Positions 51,058 through 60,100 of a stretch of 64,000 nt of DNA are shown here, piece after piece (position 1 is the first letter of the stretch; each line of letters starts with the position of its first letter). The position numbers and the translations under genes are program-made. Source of the DNA: JAFEBO01 sp044221315 (GTDB lineage Bacteria; Planctomycetota; Phycisphaerae; Phycisphaerales; UBA1924); the NCBI GenBank assembly GCA_044221315.1, contig JBGAPK010000007.1, positions 1-64,000 of the forward strand. The letters run 5' to 3'. The notes under the pieces were generated by a model. That model was not told where the DNA came from, searched no databases, and saw nothing but the letters and a program-made list of their open reading frames with translations.

Positions 51058-52134
51058 CTAGCCGGCGGCACTCGCGGGCTCGCGTCGATGGGCGAGGTCG
51101 GGCGGGCGTGGGCTTGCAGGGAGGGCTTCGGTTCGCCAGAGCCCGACCCAATGGTCCGGCTCGATTTCGATGAGCGCGCAGTCACCAGCGACCCCGGGGA
51201 GGGGTCGCAGGTTGGCGGGGGCCGAATGTCCGGGCCACCATGGACGGACCGGCACATCGCCGAAGGAGAGGCGGGTGAATTCCTCCGGGTTATCGATCAC
51301 CTCGCGAATGGTGAGCAGCCGGTCGCGCCGTTGGCCGAGGCGGGGGATGCAGGCGAGCAGGCCCCTTGTATACGGATGGAGCGGGCGCTCGAAGAGCGTG
51401 ACGACGGGCGCGTACTCAACGACGCGGCCGGCGAACATAACGCAGACGACGTCGGCGTTCTCGGCGACGACGCCCATGTCGTGGGTGATGAGCAGGACGC
51501 TCAGATCGCGGGTTCGTTTGAGATCGCGGAGCATGTCCAGAATCTGGGCCTGGATCGTGACGTCGAGAGCGGTCGTGGGCTCGTCGGCGATGAGCAGGGA
51601 AGGACGGCAGGAAAGTGCCATGGCGATCATGACGCGTTGGCGCATGCCGCCGGAGAACTGGTGCGGGTATTGTCGGAAGCGGCGCTCGGGCTCGGGAATG
51701 CCGACGCTTGCCATGGCGTGGACCGCGATTTCGCGGGCGCGGTGGGCGGCGGCGCCCTGATGGAGGCGGACAGCCTCAACGATCTGTTCTCCCACAGAGA
51801 AGACCGGGTTGAGGCTGCTCATCGGCTCCTGGAAGATCATGGCGATCTCGCCGCCGCGGACTCGACGGAGGGCAGAATCGTCGAGGGTGAGAAGATCAAC
51901 CAAGCCCGACTTGGAGGCAAAGAGAGCGGAGCCCGCGTCGATTCGCGAGGTGGGTACGAGGCGGAGCATGGTCATGGCGGTGACGGACTTGCCGCAACCG
52001 GATTCACCGACGATTCCGAGAGTCTGGCGCGGGTGGATGGAGAAGGAGACTCCGTCTACGGCGCGGTGACGCGAACTCACGCCGGCCCTGAAACTGACAG
52101 CGAGATTGCGGACGGAGAGAATCGGTTCGCTCAT
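51058..52134 (-). CDS. Oligopeptide/dipeptide ABC transporter ATP-binding subunit (OppD/DppD-like)
   Basis: The 358-residue ATPase has Walker A GESGCGKS (43-50), signature FSGGMRQRVMIAMAL, Walker B LLIADEPTTALD and the His switch (LLITHDMGVV). The spacing and the C-terminal HPYTRGLL motif are typical of the Opp/Dpp family. The ATG at 52134 overlaps the permease stop codon (ATGA). The C-terminal oligopeptide-binding region after the HPYTRGLL motif is present, but it differs from the classical Cys-rich type. The substrate is probably peptide. Partner OppF and the binding protein are absent here. Confidence 0.92.
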   Translation of the reverse strand: MSEPILSVRNLAVSFRAGVSSRHRAVDGVSFSIHPRQTLGIVGESGCGKSVTAMTMLRLVPTSRIDAGSALFASKSGLVDLLTLDDSALRRVRGGEIAMIFQEPMSSLNPVFSVGEQIVEAVRLHQGAAAHRAREIAVHAMASVGIPEPERRFRQYPHQFSGGMRQRVMIAMALSCRPSLLIADEPTTALDVTIQAQILDMLRDLKRTRDLSVLLITHDMGVVAENADVVCVMFAGRVVEYAPVVTLFERPLHPYTRGLLACIPRLGQRRDRLLTIREVIDNPEEFTRLSFGDVPVRPWWPGHSAPANLRPLPGVAGDCALIEIEPDHWVGLWRTEALPASPRPPDLAHRREPASAAG

Positions 52135-53321
52135 GCGGCCTCCCGCACGGTGCGCTTGGGGTCGAGGGCTTCGCGGAGCCCCTCGCCGACGAAATTGAGC
52201 GCGAGAAGGGTCAGGCCGAGCAGGAGACAGGGGAAGAGGAGGAGCCACCAGTTCGACTGATAGGGGTTGAGTTCCGGCAGGCCTTCGGCGGCGAGATTGC
52301 CCCAGCTGGGAAGAGGAGGCTTGACGCCGATGCCGAGGAAACTGAGAAAGCTCTCCTGAAGGATGGCCTGCGGGACGGTGAGCGTGGCGTAGACGACGAT
52401 GGGGCCAACGAGATTTGGAAGCAGGTGCACGAACAAGATTCGACGGCGCGAAGCGCCGATGGCCCGGGCGGCCTCGACGAATTGCTGGTTCTTGAGGCTC
52501 ATGACCTGGCCGCGGATGACGCGGGCCATGGTGAGCCAACTGAAGCCGCCGATGGCGATAAAGAGGACGGCGAGGTCGAGAGAGATGCGTCCGGCCTGGG
52601 AGATCTCGCGGGGCGGGACGGCGGCGAGGGCTTCCTTGTCGAGGCGGGCGCGGAGTTCGGAGTCGCCGGCGAGGAGGCGGATAATGGAGGCGTTGTCGGT
52701 GGGAGTGCCGCGGGTCTGGGCGATTTCGCGGGCATGAGCGCGGACCCACGTTTCGCGGGCGCTTTCGCGGCCGACGTATTCATTGACCACGGCGTCGGCG
52801 GCCACGGCGAGCAGGACGACGAGCAGGATGTAAGGAAGCCCGTAGAGGACATCGACGGTTCGCATCATGAGCGCATCGAGGCGGCCGCCGGCGTAGCCGC
52901 TGATTGCGCCGTAAAGAGTGCCGATGACGACTGAGAGAAAAGCGGCGGCGATGCCGATGGTGAGGGAGACGCCGCCGCCGGCGAGCAGGCGGATGAAGAG
53001 GCTGCGTCCGAGGGCGTCGGAGCCGAGGACGTAGTCGGGTGATTTTGCAGGCGCGGCGGACGCACTCTTGGCGGATTGTGCTGATTGCGCGTGCCGATCG
53101 GCCGCTTGCGTTTCTTTGCGAGGACTCCCCCACCACCACGGCGGCGTTCGCGCGTCGTTGATCGCTCCGGCGTTGTAGCGTGGGACGCGAACGCCGTTGT
53201 CGAGTGTTGGCCCGAGAGTCCAGGGGAGTGTGAGGACGCAGGCGGCGACCATGAGCGCGAGGAATACGCTACCGATCAGACCGGAGCGGGAGAATGGAAT
53301 GGAGCGCCGATCGCTCGACAT
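52131..53321 (-). CDS. Oligopeptide ABC transporter permease (OppC/DppC-like)
   Basis: The 396-residue protein starts at ATG 53321 with a long N-terminal cytoplasmic segment and a first transmembrane helix (GLIGSVFLALMVAACVLTLPW). The permease core has the EAA motif (EAARAIGASRRRILFVHLLPNLVGPIVV) and the C-terminal QESFLSFLGIGVKPPLPSWGNL block. Typical members have about 300 residues. Here about 60 residues are inserted near 190-255 (ESARETWVRAHAREIAQTRGTP...), in a periplasmic or cytoplasmic loop. It is translationally coupled to the ATPase gene, but no OppB-type partner gene is seen. Confidence 0.9.
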   Translation of the reverse strand: MSSDRRSIPFSRSGLIGSVFLALMVAACVLTLPWTLGPTLDNGVRVPRYNAGAINDARTPPWWWGSPRKETQAADRHAQSAQSAKSASAAPAKSPDYVLGSDALGRSLFIRLLAGGGVSLTIGIAAAFLSVVIGTLYGAISGYAGGRLDALMMRTVDVLYGLPYILLVVLLAVAADAVVNEYVGRESARETWVRAHAREIAQTRGTPTDNASIIRLLAGDSELRARLDKEALAAVPPREISQAGRISLDLAVLFIAIGGFSWLTMARVIRGQVMSLKNQQFVEAARAIGASRRRILFVHLLPNLVGPIVVYATLTVPQAILQESFLSFLGIGVKPPLPSWGNLAAEGLPELNPYQSNWWLLLFPCLLLGLTLLALNFVGEGLREALDPKRTVREAA

Positions 53322-53394
53322 GGCGCTGAGAGTATCGGGCGTAGGACCCGACCGCGGAAAAACGGGGGCCACCGCTCGCACTCCCGGCTTGAAG

Positions 53395-54420
53395 TTACTT
53401 CTGCGGCTTGGGAACGTGCTGGTCGAAGAGGATCGGATTGCCATCGGGATCGGTGAGCATGAAATATGCCGGGCCGGTGGAGGATTCATCGGCGGCGGGC
53501 TCCGGGGTGAGGCCGCGGCTCTTGAGGGCCTTCTGGAGGTCGCGTACGTCTTCGAAGTTTGGCAGAGTCGCCTTATTGCTGTCCCAGCCGGGGTTGAACG
53601 TCAGGGTGTTGCGTGGAAACATGCCCTGGAAGAGGCCGATCTTGGTGTCCTCGTTCTTGAGGACGACCCAGTTCTTTGATTGGTCGCCGGAGACCATCTT
53701 GAAACCGAGTTTTTCGTAGAACGCGCGGGACGCGGCGATGTCCTTGACTGCGAGGCTGACCGAAAAGTTTCCGAGTTTCATGTTCTGCTCTCCTGAGTTC
53801 TGATCCGTGGTTGTTTGTTTCGCTCGCGTCAGCACCATTTCCGCGCCCTTGAACTCGGGGACGCCGCCGAAGGACATCCAGGATTCAATGGTGCACTTGT
53901 CCGGTCCGTCGTGGCGGATGATGTCGCGCTCGGTGGCCTTGCCGCCCATGAACGTGTATTCGCCGGCGAGTTCGATGGTGCCGTCGGGCTTGGGTTTGCC
54001 GCGGACGACGATCATCGTCGATTGTGTGGATGCCATGCGCACGGCTTCGTACTCACCCGTGGACGGGTTGAAGCCGGTGCAGGAGAGAGTCGTGAAGGGT
54101 TTGTTGGCCAATTCTGGACCGAAGGCGCCCTCGAAGCGTTGGGAAAGGAACAGCCCGCCCAAGTCCATGCTGGCGGTCACTTTCGCCTGGGCTTTGACGG
54201 GCTCGGCGTCGGGCCTGAACCAGAATGACATCGCGGCGTCCCAGGTTCCCTCGTCGGCCTTGAGGACCGCGAGGGCCTTGGCCGTGGGAGGTTGGGGCTT
54301 GGCGGCGGGTTTGCCGGCGGGTTCGGGCTCCGGAGCGTCGCAATTGCCGGCGGCCAGTGCAGCAACCAGCGTGCATGCGGCTGCACCAAGGGTAACTTTC
54401 CACAGAACGTGTCGCGACAT
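53395..54420 (-). CDS. DUF1579-like protein fused to a VOC (glyoxalase-like) domain
   Basis: The 341-residue protein has a signal peptide (TLGAAACTLVAALAAG). A DUF1579-like beta-barrel follows (about 45-200: ADEGTWDAAMSFWFRPDAEPVKAQAKV...CTGFNPSTGEYEAV...GKPKPDGTIELAGEYTFMGGKA). A VOC domain is at 214-338 (LGNFSVSLAVKDIAASRAFYEKLGFKMV...GPAYFMLTDPDGNPILFDQH). An internal ATG at 53781 begins the VOC domain and has a perfect AGGAGA upstream, so this may be one fused protein, two genes joined by loss of a stop codon, or a frame producing both. The start at 54420 has GGAGG. Confidence 0.7.
   Translation of the reverse strand: MSRHVLWKVTLGAAACTLVAALAAGNCDAPEPEPAGKPAAKPQPPTAKALAVLKADEGTWDAAMSFWFRPDAEPVKAQAKVTASMDLGGLFLSQRFEGAFGPELANKPFTTLSCTGFNPSTGEYEAVRMASTQSTMIVVRGKPKPDGTIELAGEYTFMGGKATERDIIRHDGPDKCTIESWMSFGGVPEFKGAEMVLTRAKQTTTDQNSGEQNMKLGNFSVSLAVKDIAASRAFYEKLGFKMVSGDQSKNWVVLKNEDTKIGLFQGMFPRNTLTFNPGWDSNKATLPNFEDVRDLQKALKSRGLTPEPAADESSTGPAYFMLTDPDGNPILFDQHVPKPQK
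53781..53795 (-). promoter_or_regulatory. Internal ribosome-binding site before the VOC domain
   Basis: On the minus strand AGGAGAGC lies five to eight bases before an in-frame ATG (53781) that starts the glyoxalase-like half of the fusion gene 53395-54420. Such a site would allow separate synthesis of the soluble VOC domain from the exported precursor. Confidence 0.55.
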
Positions 54421-54561
54421 GATGCCTCCGGGTTCAATTCAGGGCGATGCAGGTTGGTGCGGCACATGGTATGAAATGACGCGGGGAGGTCTTGACAGAT
54501 CTTGCGGACAAATGGCAAATCCTCGACTCTTGCGCCGACGCGGACCCGCCCAAAGAAGGGC

Positions 54562-55479
54562 GTGCGACCGTTGGCGACGTATGTCGAGCGGGTCAACCTT
54601 GCGATCGATCACGTGGTCGGACATCTTGGGGAACCGCTGCGGCTGAAAGCGGTGGCGCGTGCCGCGGGGCTGTCGCCGTTCCATTTTCATCGGGTGTTTC
54701 AGGCGATGGTCGGGGAGACTCTGGCGGACTTTGTGAAGCGGGTGAGGCTGGAGCGGGCGCTCGCAATGATGGCGCACGGAAGAAAGCAGTCTCTGACTCG
54801 CATCGCCCTTGCGTGCGGGTTCTCCTCCTCGTCCGACTTCTCGCGGTGCTTCCGGCAAAAGTACGGGGCGTCGCCGAGCCGGTTTGATCTGGCCGCGTGG
54901 CGCGGGGAGCATCGGTCGGCGCTTCGGGCGACAGTGCCCGAGACGGCGGAGCGATTGCATCTCGAGCGATTGTCGGTGCGGGCTGGTTCGGCCGCGGGGC
55001 TCAATCCGGACGGTTTCAAGGTGCGGATCCGCGACTTGCCCGCACGGACCGTGGCGTATATCCGCGTGCTCAATCCGTATCGGGGAGAGGCGGTGCCGCG
55101 AGCGGTTCGGCGGCTACATGCGTGGGCCGAGGGGCACGGGTTCGCGGACAGGCAGTGGCTCGGGTATCAGTGGGAGAACCCCGAAATCACCTCGCTCGAG
55201 GACTGCCAGTACCACGTTGCGGTCGAGGCGGAACGGTTCGCTCCCCGCGGAGAAATCGGCCGGTACAGGTTTCCGCCGATGGCGGTCGCGCAGGTCGAAA
55301 TCCGCGGCGGGCTCGACCTGGAGTTACGCGCTCTGCAGTGGCTCTACGGCGTCTGGCTGCCCAAGAGCGGGTATGTGCCGGACGATCAGCCGGGGTTCGA
55401 GGCGTGGATCGGGCGGCCTTTCGCACACGGGATGGAGTACTTTGAGTTGTTGGCGCAATTGCCGATGAAACGCGGCTGA
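54562..55479 (+). CDS. AraC-family regulator with GyrI-like ligand-binding domain
   Basis: Starting at GTG 54562 the product has 305 residues. The N-terminal AraC DNA-binding domain (two HTHs, about 15-105) is seen in LKAVARAAGLSPFHFHRVFQAMVGETLADFVKRVRLERALAMM and IALACGFSSSSDFSRCFRQKYGASPSRF. A GyrI-like (multidrug effector) domain is at about 150-300 (KVRIRDLPARTVAYIRVLNPY, LEDCQYHVAVEAE, AQVEIRGG). This organisation is that of Rob/SoxS-type regulators binding drugs or metabolites. A TTG start at 54502 would add a basic leader of 20 residues; the choice is uncertain. It is divergent from the DUF1579-VOC gene. Confidence 0.88.
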   Translation: MRPLATYVERVNLAIDHVVGHLGEPLRLKAVARAAGLSPFHFHRVFQAMVGETLADFVKRVRLERALAMMAHGRKQSLTRIALACGFSSSSDFSRCFRQKYGASPSRFDLAAWRGEHRSALRATVPETAERLHLERLSVRAGSAAGLNPDGFKVRIRDLPARTVAYIRVLNPYRGEAVPRAVRRLHAWAEGHGFADRQWLGYQWENPEITSLEDCQYHVAVEAERFAPRGEIGRYRFPPMAVAQVEIRGGLDLELRALQWLYGVWLPKSGYVPDDQPGFEAWIGRPFAHGMEYFELLAQLPMKRG

Positions 55480-55512
55480 GTTCTCATGTTCGAGTGCGTC
55501 TAGGCTCCGGGA

Positions 55513-56058
55513 ATGAACGCACGGCCGGTTATCGATCCCGAGGAACTCTGGCGGGCACCCGAAGAGATCGTGCTCGTGCCGCATGATCCGCGCTGGCTGG
55601 TAATGGCGGAGGAGGAGTGCGGTCGAATCGCGCGGGCGTGCGGGTCGGTCCTGGTCCGCGTGGAGCACATCGGGAGCACCTCCGTCCCCGGTCTGATCGC
55701 CAAGCCCGTGCTGGACCTCATGCCGCTGGTGAACGCCTTTGACGACGGGTTCGCGTGCGTGGGCGCGATGCGGGGGCTGGGGTACTGGTATGCGGGAGAT
55801 TTCGGCATCGCGGGGCGGCACCTGTTTGTGAAGGGCTCGCCGCGAACACATCACGCGCACCTGCTCGTGGAAGGATCGAGGGAGGCGAGGAGGCACCGGG
55901 CGGTGCGCGACGTGCTTCGGGCAAGTCCGGAGATGGCGGCGCGGTATGCGGCGCTCAAACAAGGGCTGGCGGCACGATTTGGCGATGATCGTGAGGGATA
56001 CGCCCGGGCGAAATCAGAGTTCATGCGCGAGTTGTTTGATCTTGCGGGGGTGGAGTAG
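55513..56058 (+). CDS. GrpB family (UPF0157) nucleotidyltransferase-like protein
   Basis: The 181-residue protein has the GrpB signature VRVEHIGSTSVPGLIAKPVLDLMPLV (about 48-73), the G-S-T and D pattern of the nucleotidyltransferase fold, and RHLFVKGSPRTHHAHLLVEGS later. Members are thought to be nucleotidyltransferase-like, but their exact substrates are mostly unknown. The ATG at 55513 is the only good start. It is 33 bases downstream of the AraC regulator on the same strand and may be co-transcribed. Confidence 0.88.
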   Translation: MNARPVIDPEELWRAPEEIVLVPHDPRWLVMAEEECGRIARACGSVLVRVEHIGSTSVPGLIAKPVLDLMPLVNAFDDGFACVGAMRGLGYWYAGDFGIAGRHLFVKGSPRTHHAHLLVEGSREARRHRAVRDVLRASPEMAARYAALKQGLAARFGDDREGYARAKSEFMRELFDLAGVE

Positions 56059-56087
56059 ACGGCACGCGAGGGGAGTCCAACCGTTCC

Positions 56088-56822
56088 TTATCGCCGGGAC
56101 GGCACGCCCAGTGTTTCTTTCATCACCGCGTTCAGATCGATGAGCGCCCTGGAACAATCTCCGGTGAATGAACTCCCGTGCATGGTGGCCAGGGTGCTGG
56201 GCTTGAGTGCCGCGAGGCCTTCCAGGAGCGGGCGGGTGTTCGGCGTGTAGGGCATGTAGTCCATGAGGGGTCCGGCCTGGTATTCGACGATGGCAGCGCG
56301 GACGCGGCCGAGTATGTCGGACTTGGTCAGGGGCTCGACATCACCGTTGTGATGGAACAGATCGGAACAGAACAGCACCCGCTGTGTCTCTTCGAACAGC
56401 ACTCCGGCGTCCCAGCCGTGCGGAAGGTGCGGCGTCGGGCGGTAGCGGAAGCGGAATCTTCCGGTGCTGAATGTTTCGTCGGCGTTCAGCGCCCGCGGCG
56501 GGCGATCGGCGAAGTCGTTGAGATTGACCAGCGAGCCGACCACGCCCGAGACCGCCTGTGCCCGCGCGGCGACCCGGAGCCAGTCGTTGAGCGAGCCGCA
56601 TTCGTCCACCTCGAAGTGGCTGAAGCCGATCCAGCGGAGCGTCGCCGGGTCGATGATGCGTTTCACGGCCTCGAGCACTTCCGGGAACATCCGGCGCATG
56701 CCGGTGTGGTAGAGCAGAGGCTCCTCGTCCACAACAAGAAAATGGTTGAACTGCAGGTTGATCTCGGGCCAGAGAATGCAGATGCGATGGACGTTGGGAG
56801 CGATCTCGGTGATGGTGGCCAT
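56088..56822 (-). CDS. Flavodiiron-type metallo-beta-lactamase-fold protein
   Basis: The 244-residue protein is a stand-alone diiron beta-lactamase-fold domain of the ROO/ODP type. HFEVDECG (His 69, Glu 71, Asp 73) is the HxExD diiron signature of flavodiiron proteins rather than the HxHxDH of zinc hydrolases. A TPHLPHGW segment (His at about 134 and 137), LFCSDLF and a late TLATMHGSSF carry the remaining ligands. There is no flavodoxin domain or rubredoxin extension, so electrons would have to come from another protein. The start at 56822 is set by homology. Confidence 0.8.
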   Translation of the reverse strand: MATITEIAPNVHRICILWPEINLQFNHFLVVDEEPLLYHTGMRRMFPEVLEAVKRIIDPATLRWIGFSHFEVDECGSLNDWLRVAARAQAVSGVVGSLVNLNDFADRPPRALNADETFSTGRFRFRYRPTPHLPHGWDAGVLFEETQRVLFCSDLFHHNGDVEPLTKSDILGRVRAAIVEYQAGPLMDYMPYTPNTRPLLEGLAALKPSTLATMHGSSFTGDCSRALIDLNAVMKETLGVPSRR

Positions 56823-57000
56823 TTCGAGTGATTCCCGTTGGACCCTCGGCCATACCTGGCTTGGAGGACACCTCGCCGATTTTCTCGTAATTGTCGTTGG
56901 TTTGCAACCCGGCACGCGCGGCGTGCCGAATCCCTCGGGGACTCGGGCCGCCCCTTTTTGGCACCACGCAGCGGCTCGCCCCGGAAGGACTGACTCTAAA

Positions 57001-57074
57001 TCAGGGTGACAGGATTCGAACCTGCGACCTTGTGGACCCAAACCACACGCTCTACCAAGCTGAGCTACACCCTG
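57001..57074 (-). tRNA. tRNA-Pro (anticodon TGG)
   Basis: The 74-base molecule has acceptor stem CAGGGTG/CACCCTG with discriminator A, D arm GCTCAGCTTGGTAGAGC, anticodon stem TGTGG/CCACA around loop TTTGGGT and T arm GCAGGTTCGAATCCTG. The anticodon complement is at 57038-57040. CCA is not encoded. Confidence 0.95.
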
Positions 57075-57092
57075 AATGGTGAGGGCAAGTCT

Positions 57093-57114
57093 AGAGCGGC
57101 AGAGCGGCAAAGCG
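57093..57114 (-). repeat. CTG/GCTCT-rich dispersed repeat, copy 5 (inverted)
   Basis: Read on the minus strand, GCTTTGCCGCTCTGCCGCTC matches the arrays at 14697 and 19452. It lies between tRNA-Pro and the REP-like copy at 57137. Confidence 0.5.
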
Positions 57115-57136
57115 CGAGCTTACAAGGGCGAGCGAA

Positions 57137-57175
57137 CCCTTCCCCCAACCCCCTCCCTCAGGGAGGGGGCTTCGG
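57137..57175 (-). repeat. REP-like palindromic element, copy 6 (inverted)
   Basis: CCCTTCCCCCAACCCC, then CTCAGGGAGGGGGCTTC, is the reverse orientation of copy 3. It sits four bases beyond the stop of the GspK-like gene and could serve as its 3' stem-loop. Confidence 0.65.
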
Positions 57176-57178
57176 AGG

Positions 57179-60100
57179 TCAGAGCGGAACTTCGACGAAG
57201 GCGACGACCCGGGGCTTCTGGCCGACCTTGGTGACGTTGGAGCGGTCAATGATCATGAGGAAGCGGCGTTCGACGCTGGGGACCATGGGCTGGAGGTCGG
57301 GCAGGCCTTCGCAGTCGGAGCGCTGGTAGCCGCGGGCGATGAACCAGACGGCGTACATGTCGCTGCGGACGGAGATGCTGCCCAGGAGGCCGGAGAGGAT
57401 TTTGAGCTTGTCCTGGTAGGTGTGGCCGAACTGGAGGGGCTTGATGTCGGTAACTTTGGGCTTGGCCGGATCGGTCGTGTCCAGGATCTGCTCGACGATG
57501 TTGTCTGTACCGAGAAGATTGGTGGGCTGGCCGACGGCACGGGCACCGAAGAAGTCGATGTTGCACGGAAGGTCGGCGCCGGCTGTCACAGCACGTGTCG
57601 TCGGATCGAAGGCGACCTGACGCACGGCCAGGAGTTCGCCAACGGAATGGAATCCCGCGCCTTCGCGAAGTCCGAAGATGCCCGTGCTCAAGTAACGGCC
57701 GCCGACATAACTGCCGGCCGCCTGGGTGTAGTCGCCGATGGCCAGATCGTTGGGGTCCTTGTCCTGGTCGCCGGCGGCGATGATGCCGGGCTTGGAGCGG
57801 TCGAAGAATCCGGCGTACCAGGTCTGAAGCGTGGGCTGCTGCGACTTGGCGCCGGGCCGGAGTTCGACGGCGATCTTGTCGCGGTAGGACTCGATCATGG
57901 CGGCGATATCGGTCTTCTTGGCTTCGGCCTCGCGATTGGCATCGTCGGTGCCGGGCCAGAAGGTCTTGCCCGAGACTTCGTCCTTCGATGGGAACGTGAA
58001 GGGAAGCAAACGCAGCACCGCCTGCGGAGCGGTGTTGATGTTTATGAGGCCCGGTGTCGGATTTGTGAGGCTGCCGTAACTATCGGAGCGCGTCCGGAAC
58101 ATCGTGAGGACGTTGCCGGCGATGGGCGCGCCGGTGCCGGCGGTGTAGGGCTTGTCATTGCTGTCGAAACGGCAGGAGACGAAGTCGTCGGTCTTGAGGT
58201 AGCCCGAATCGAAGATCGGAGTCTGGGGCTTGCCCGCGGCGATGGCGTTCAGATCAAAGTAGTAGTAGTCGAGCGGGCCGTAGACGGCCGAGGACTTCCA
58301 GACGTTTTGATCGGCGGGAGGGTTGGCATACCCGAGCGCAATGGCGAATGCCTCGGAGGTCGTGGTCCACTGACGCATCAGGTCGTCTTTGGCCGGATTG
58401 CTGATCTGCTTGAGTGGATTTCCGCTGAAATCGATGGGAGTATGAACACTTCCCACGGCCATGATGTTCAGGAGGTCGGTCGGCCTCAACTGGCTGGTGC
58501 CATCGGGCGCGAATGTCCCGCCGTTGTCGACGTAACCCTCATATTTGTTACGGTTGGCGGCCAGTTCGCGACGGATTTCCGCGAAAGCCTTACCGGCCGA
58601 GTTGGCGGCGATCGCCGCCACGCCGCTGGATTCGGCGGGCTTGGCCATGCTCGGGAACACGGCGGGCAGGAGACGCCAGACTCCGGGCTTGTAGCTTGAA
58701 TAACGGGGCGACGAAGTTCCGGCGTCCACACCAGCAAGCGTCAGCGCGACAACGTCGCGGGGCGAGGTCGCGGAGATCGGCGCCGGCACTTCCTCGTAGT
58801 CATACCAGTTTTTCGGATCAACATCTTTGGGGTCGATTGCCCAGGCGGGCAGCATGCCGGGCTTGAGCGTGACGCCGGCGGCCTCCCCCTTGCGGGCGAT
58901 GTGGGCGGCCAGAGTGATAGTGAAACGGGTGTTGTAGTTGTTGGGGTAATCGGTGCCCTTGTATCGAAAGCCGGGGGTGATGTCGTTCTGATCGTCGTAG
59001 CGAGGCGTTGTCGAATTTGGATTGACGAACATCCCCGTCACGGTGATCTTGTTCCAGTATTGCTGCGTCGGGGTGATGCCGCGGATCTGGCGATCGAGGT
59101 TGACGAAGTTGTCGTTGCGGAGACGATCGCAGAGTTCGTCGTTAACGACGCTGTTGGCCGAATTCGCCAGCGAATCGTTGGCAGTGGGACCGCTGTCGGC
59201 ACGCACGGCGCGCCGGAGCATAACGGTGTGGTCAGTCAGCGTTGCGTCGGGAACGAGCGGATCAAGCTTGAACGTCGCATCGGCGGCGATCGGAGCCGCG
59301 CTATTCCCGAAATTCACGTTGTCCACGCGCATCATCTCGATGCGCCGGAAATTCGCGGCCGACTTGGGGCCGATCTGCGTCGTCAGCCAAGCCTCGAGAA
59401 GGCTGGGATCCTGCTGCTGATTGGAACCGATGCGATCGGTCACATTGAACCGGTTTTCGACGATGAACTTCGATTCGCGGTTCATTGCGTAGAAGACAAT
59501 GGTCTCGCCGGGCAGAATCGTGACCTGCTTCACGGTGTACTTGTTGTCGTAGGCGTTGGTGGCGATTGTTTCATCGACCTCCGCCAGTACGTAGTACTTT
59601 GCGGTCTTGGCCGGATCGGCCGGATCGGATGTGCCGATCTGCAGGTAGAAGAATTCGTTGAGCAGGTTTGGCTGGAACTGACCGCCGCTGCCGATCGTGA
59701 ATGGGCCTCCGTTGGAGAGAATCTCGGACGAGAGTTGGATGGGCACCGTGTACGGGTTCTGGATCTTCACCGCGAGAACTCGCATCAGGAAATCGGCGTT
59801 CTTTGCATCGATTTTCCCGTTGATCGTCACGAGCGGCGGCAAGTTACCCGAGAGCGGAGCGTCCCCTTCCCCGTCCGAGAGGGCGGCGTCGGGCGGATTG
59901 GATTGATTCCATGTGTCGCGGTAGCACGTGTAAGTCGCGGTCTCGACCAGGAACGGGTGCACATCCCCCGCTCCGTACACATTCACCGCCGGGACGGGCA
60001 CTTCCGCACCCGAGCTGTCGGTCGAAATCTTCGCGGGCGTGCTGGTGTCGCGGGTGCCGTCGGCCTTCAGGTTGCGCGCGAGATTGAACTGATAGTCCGG

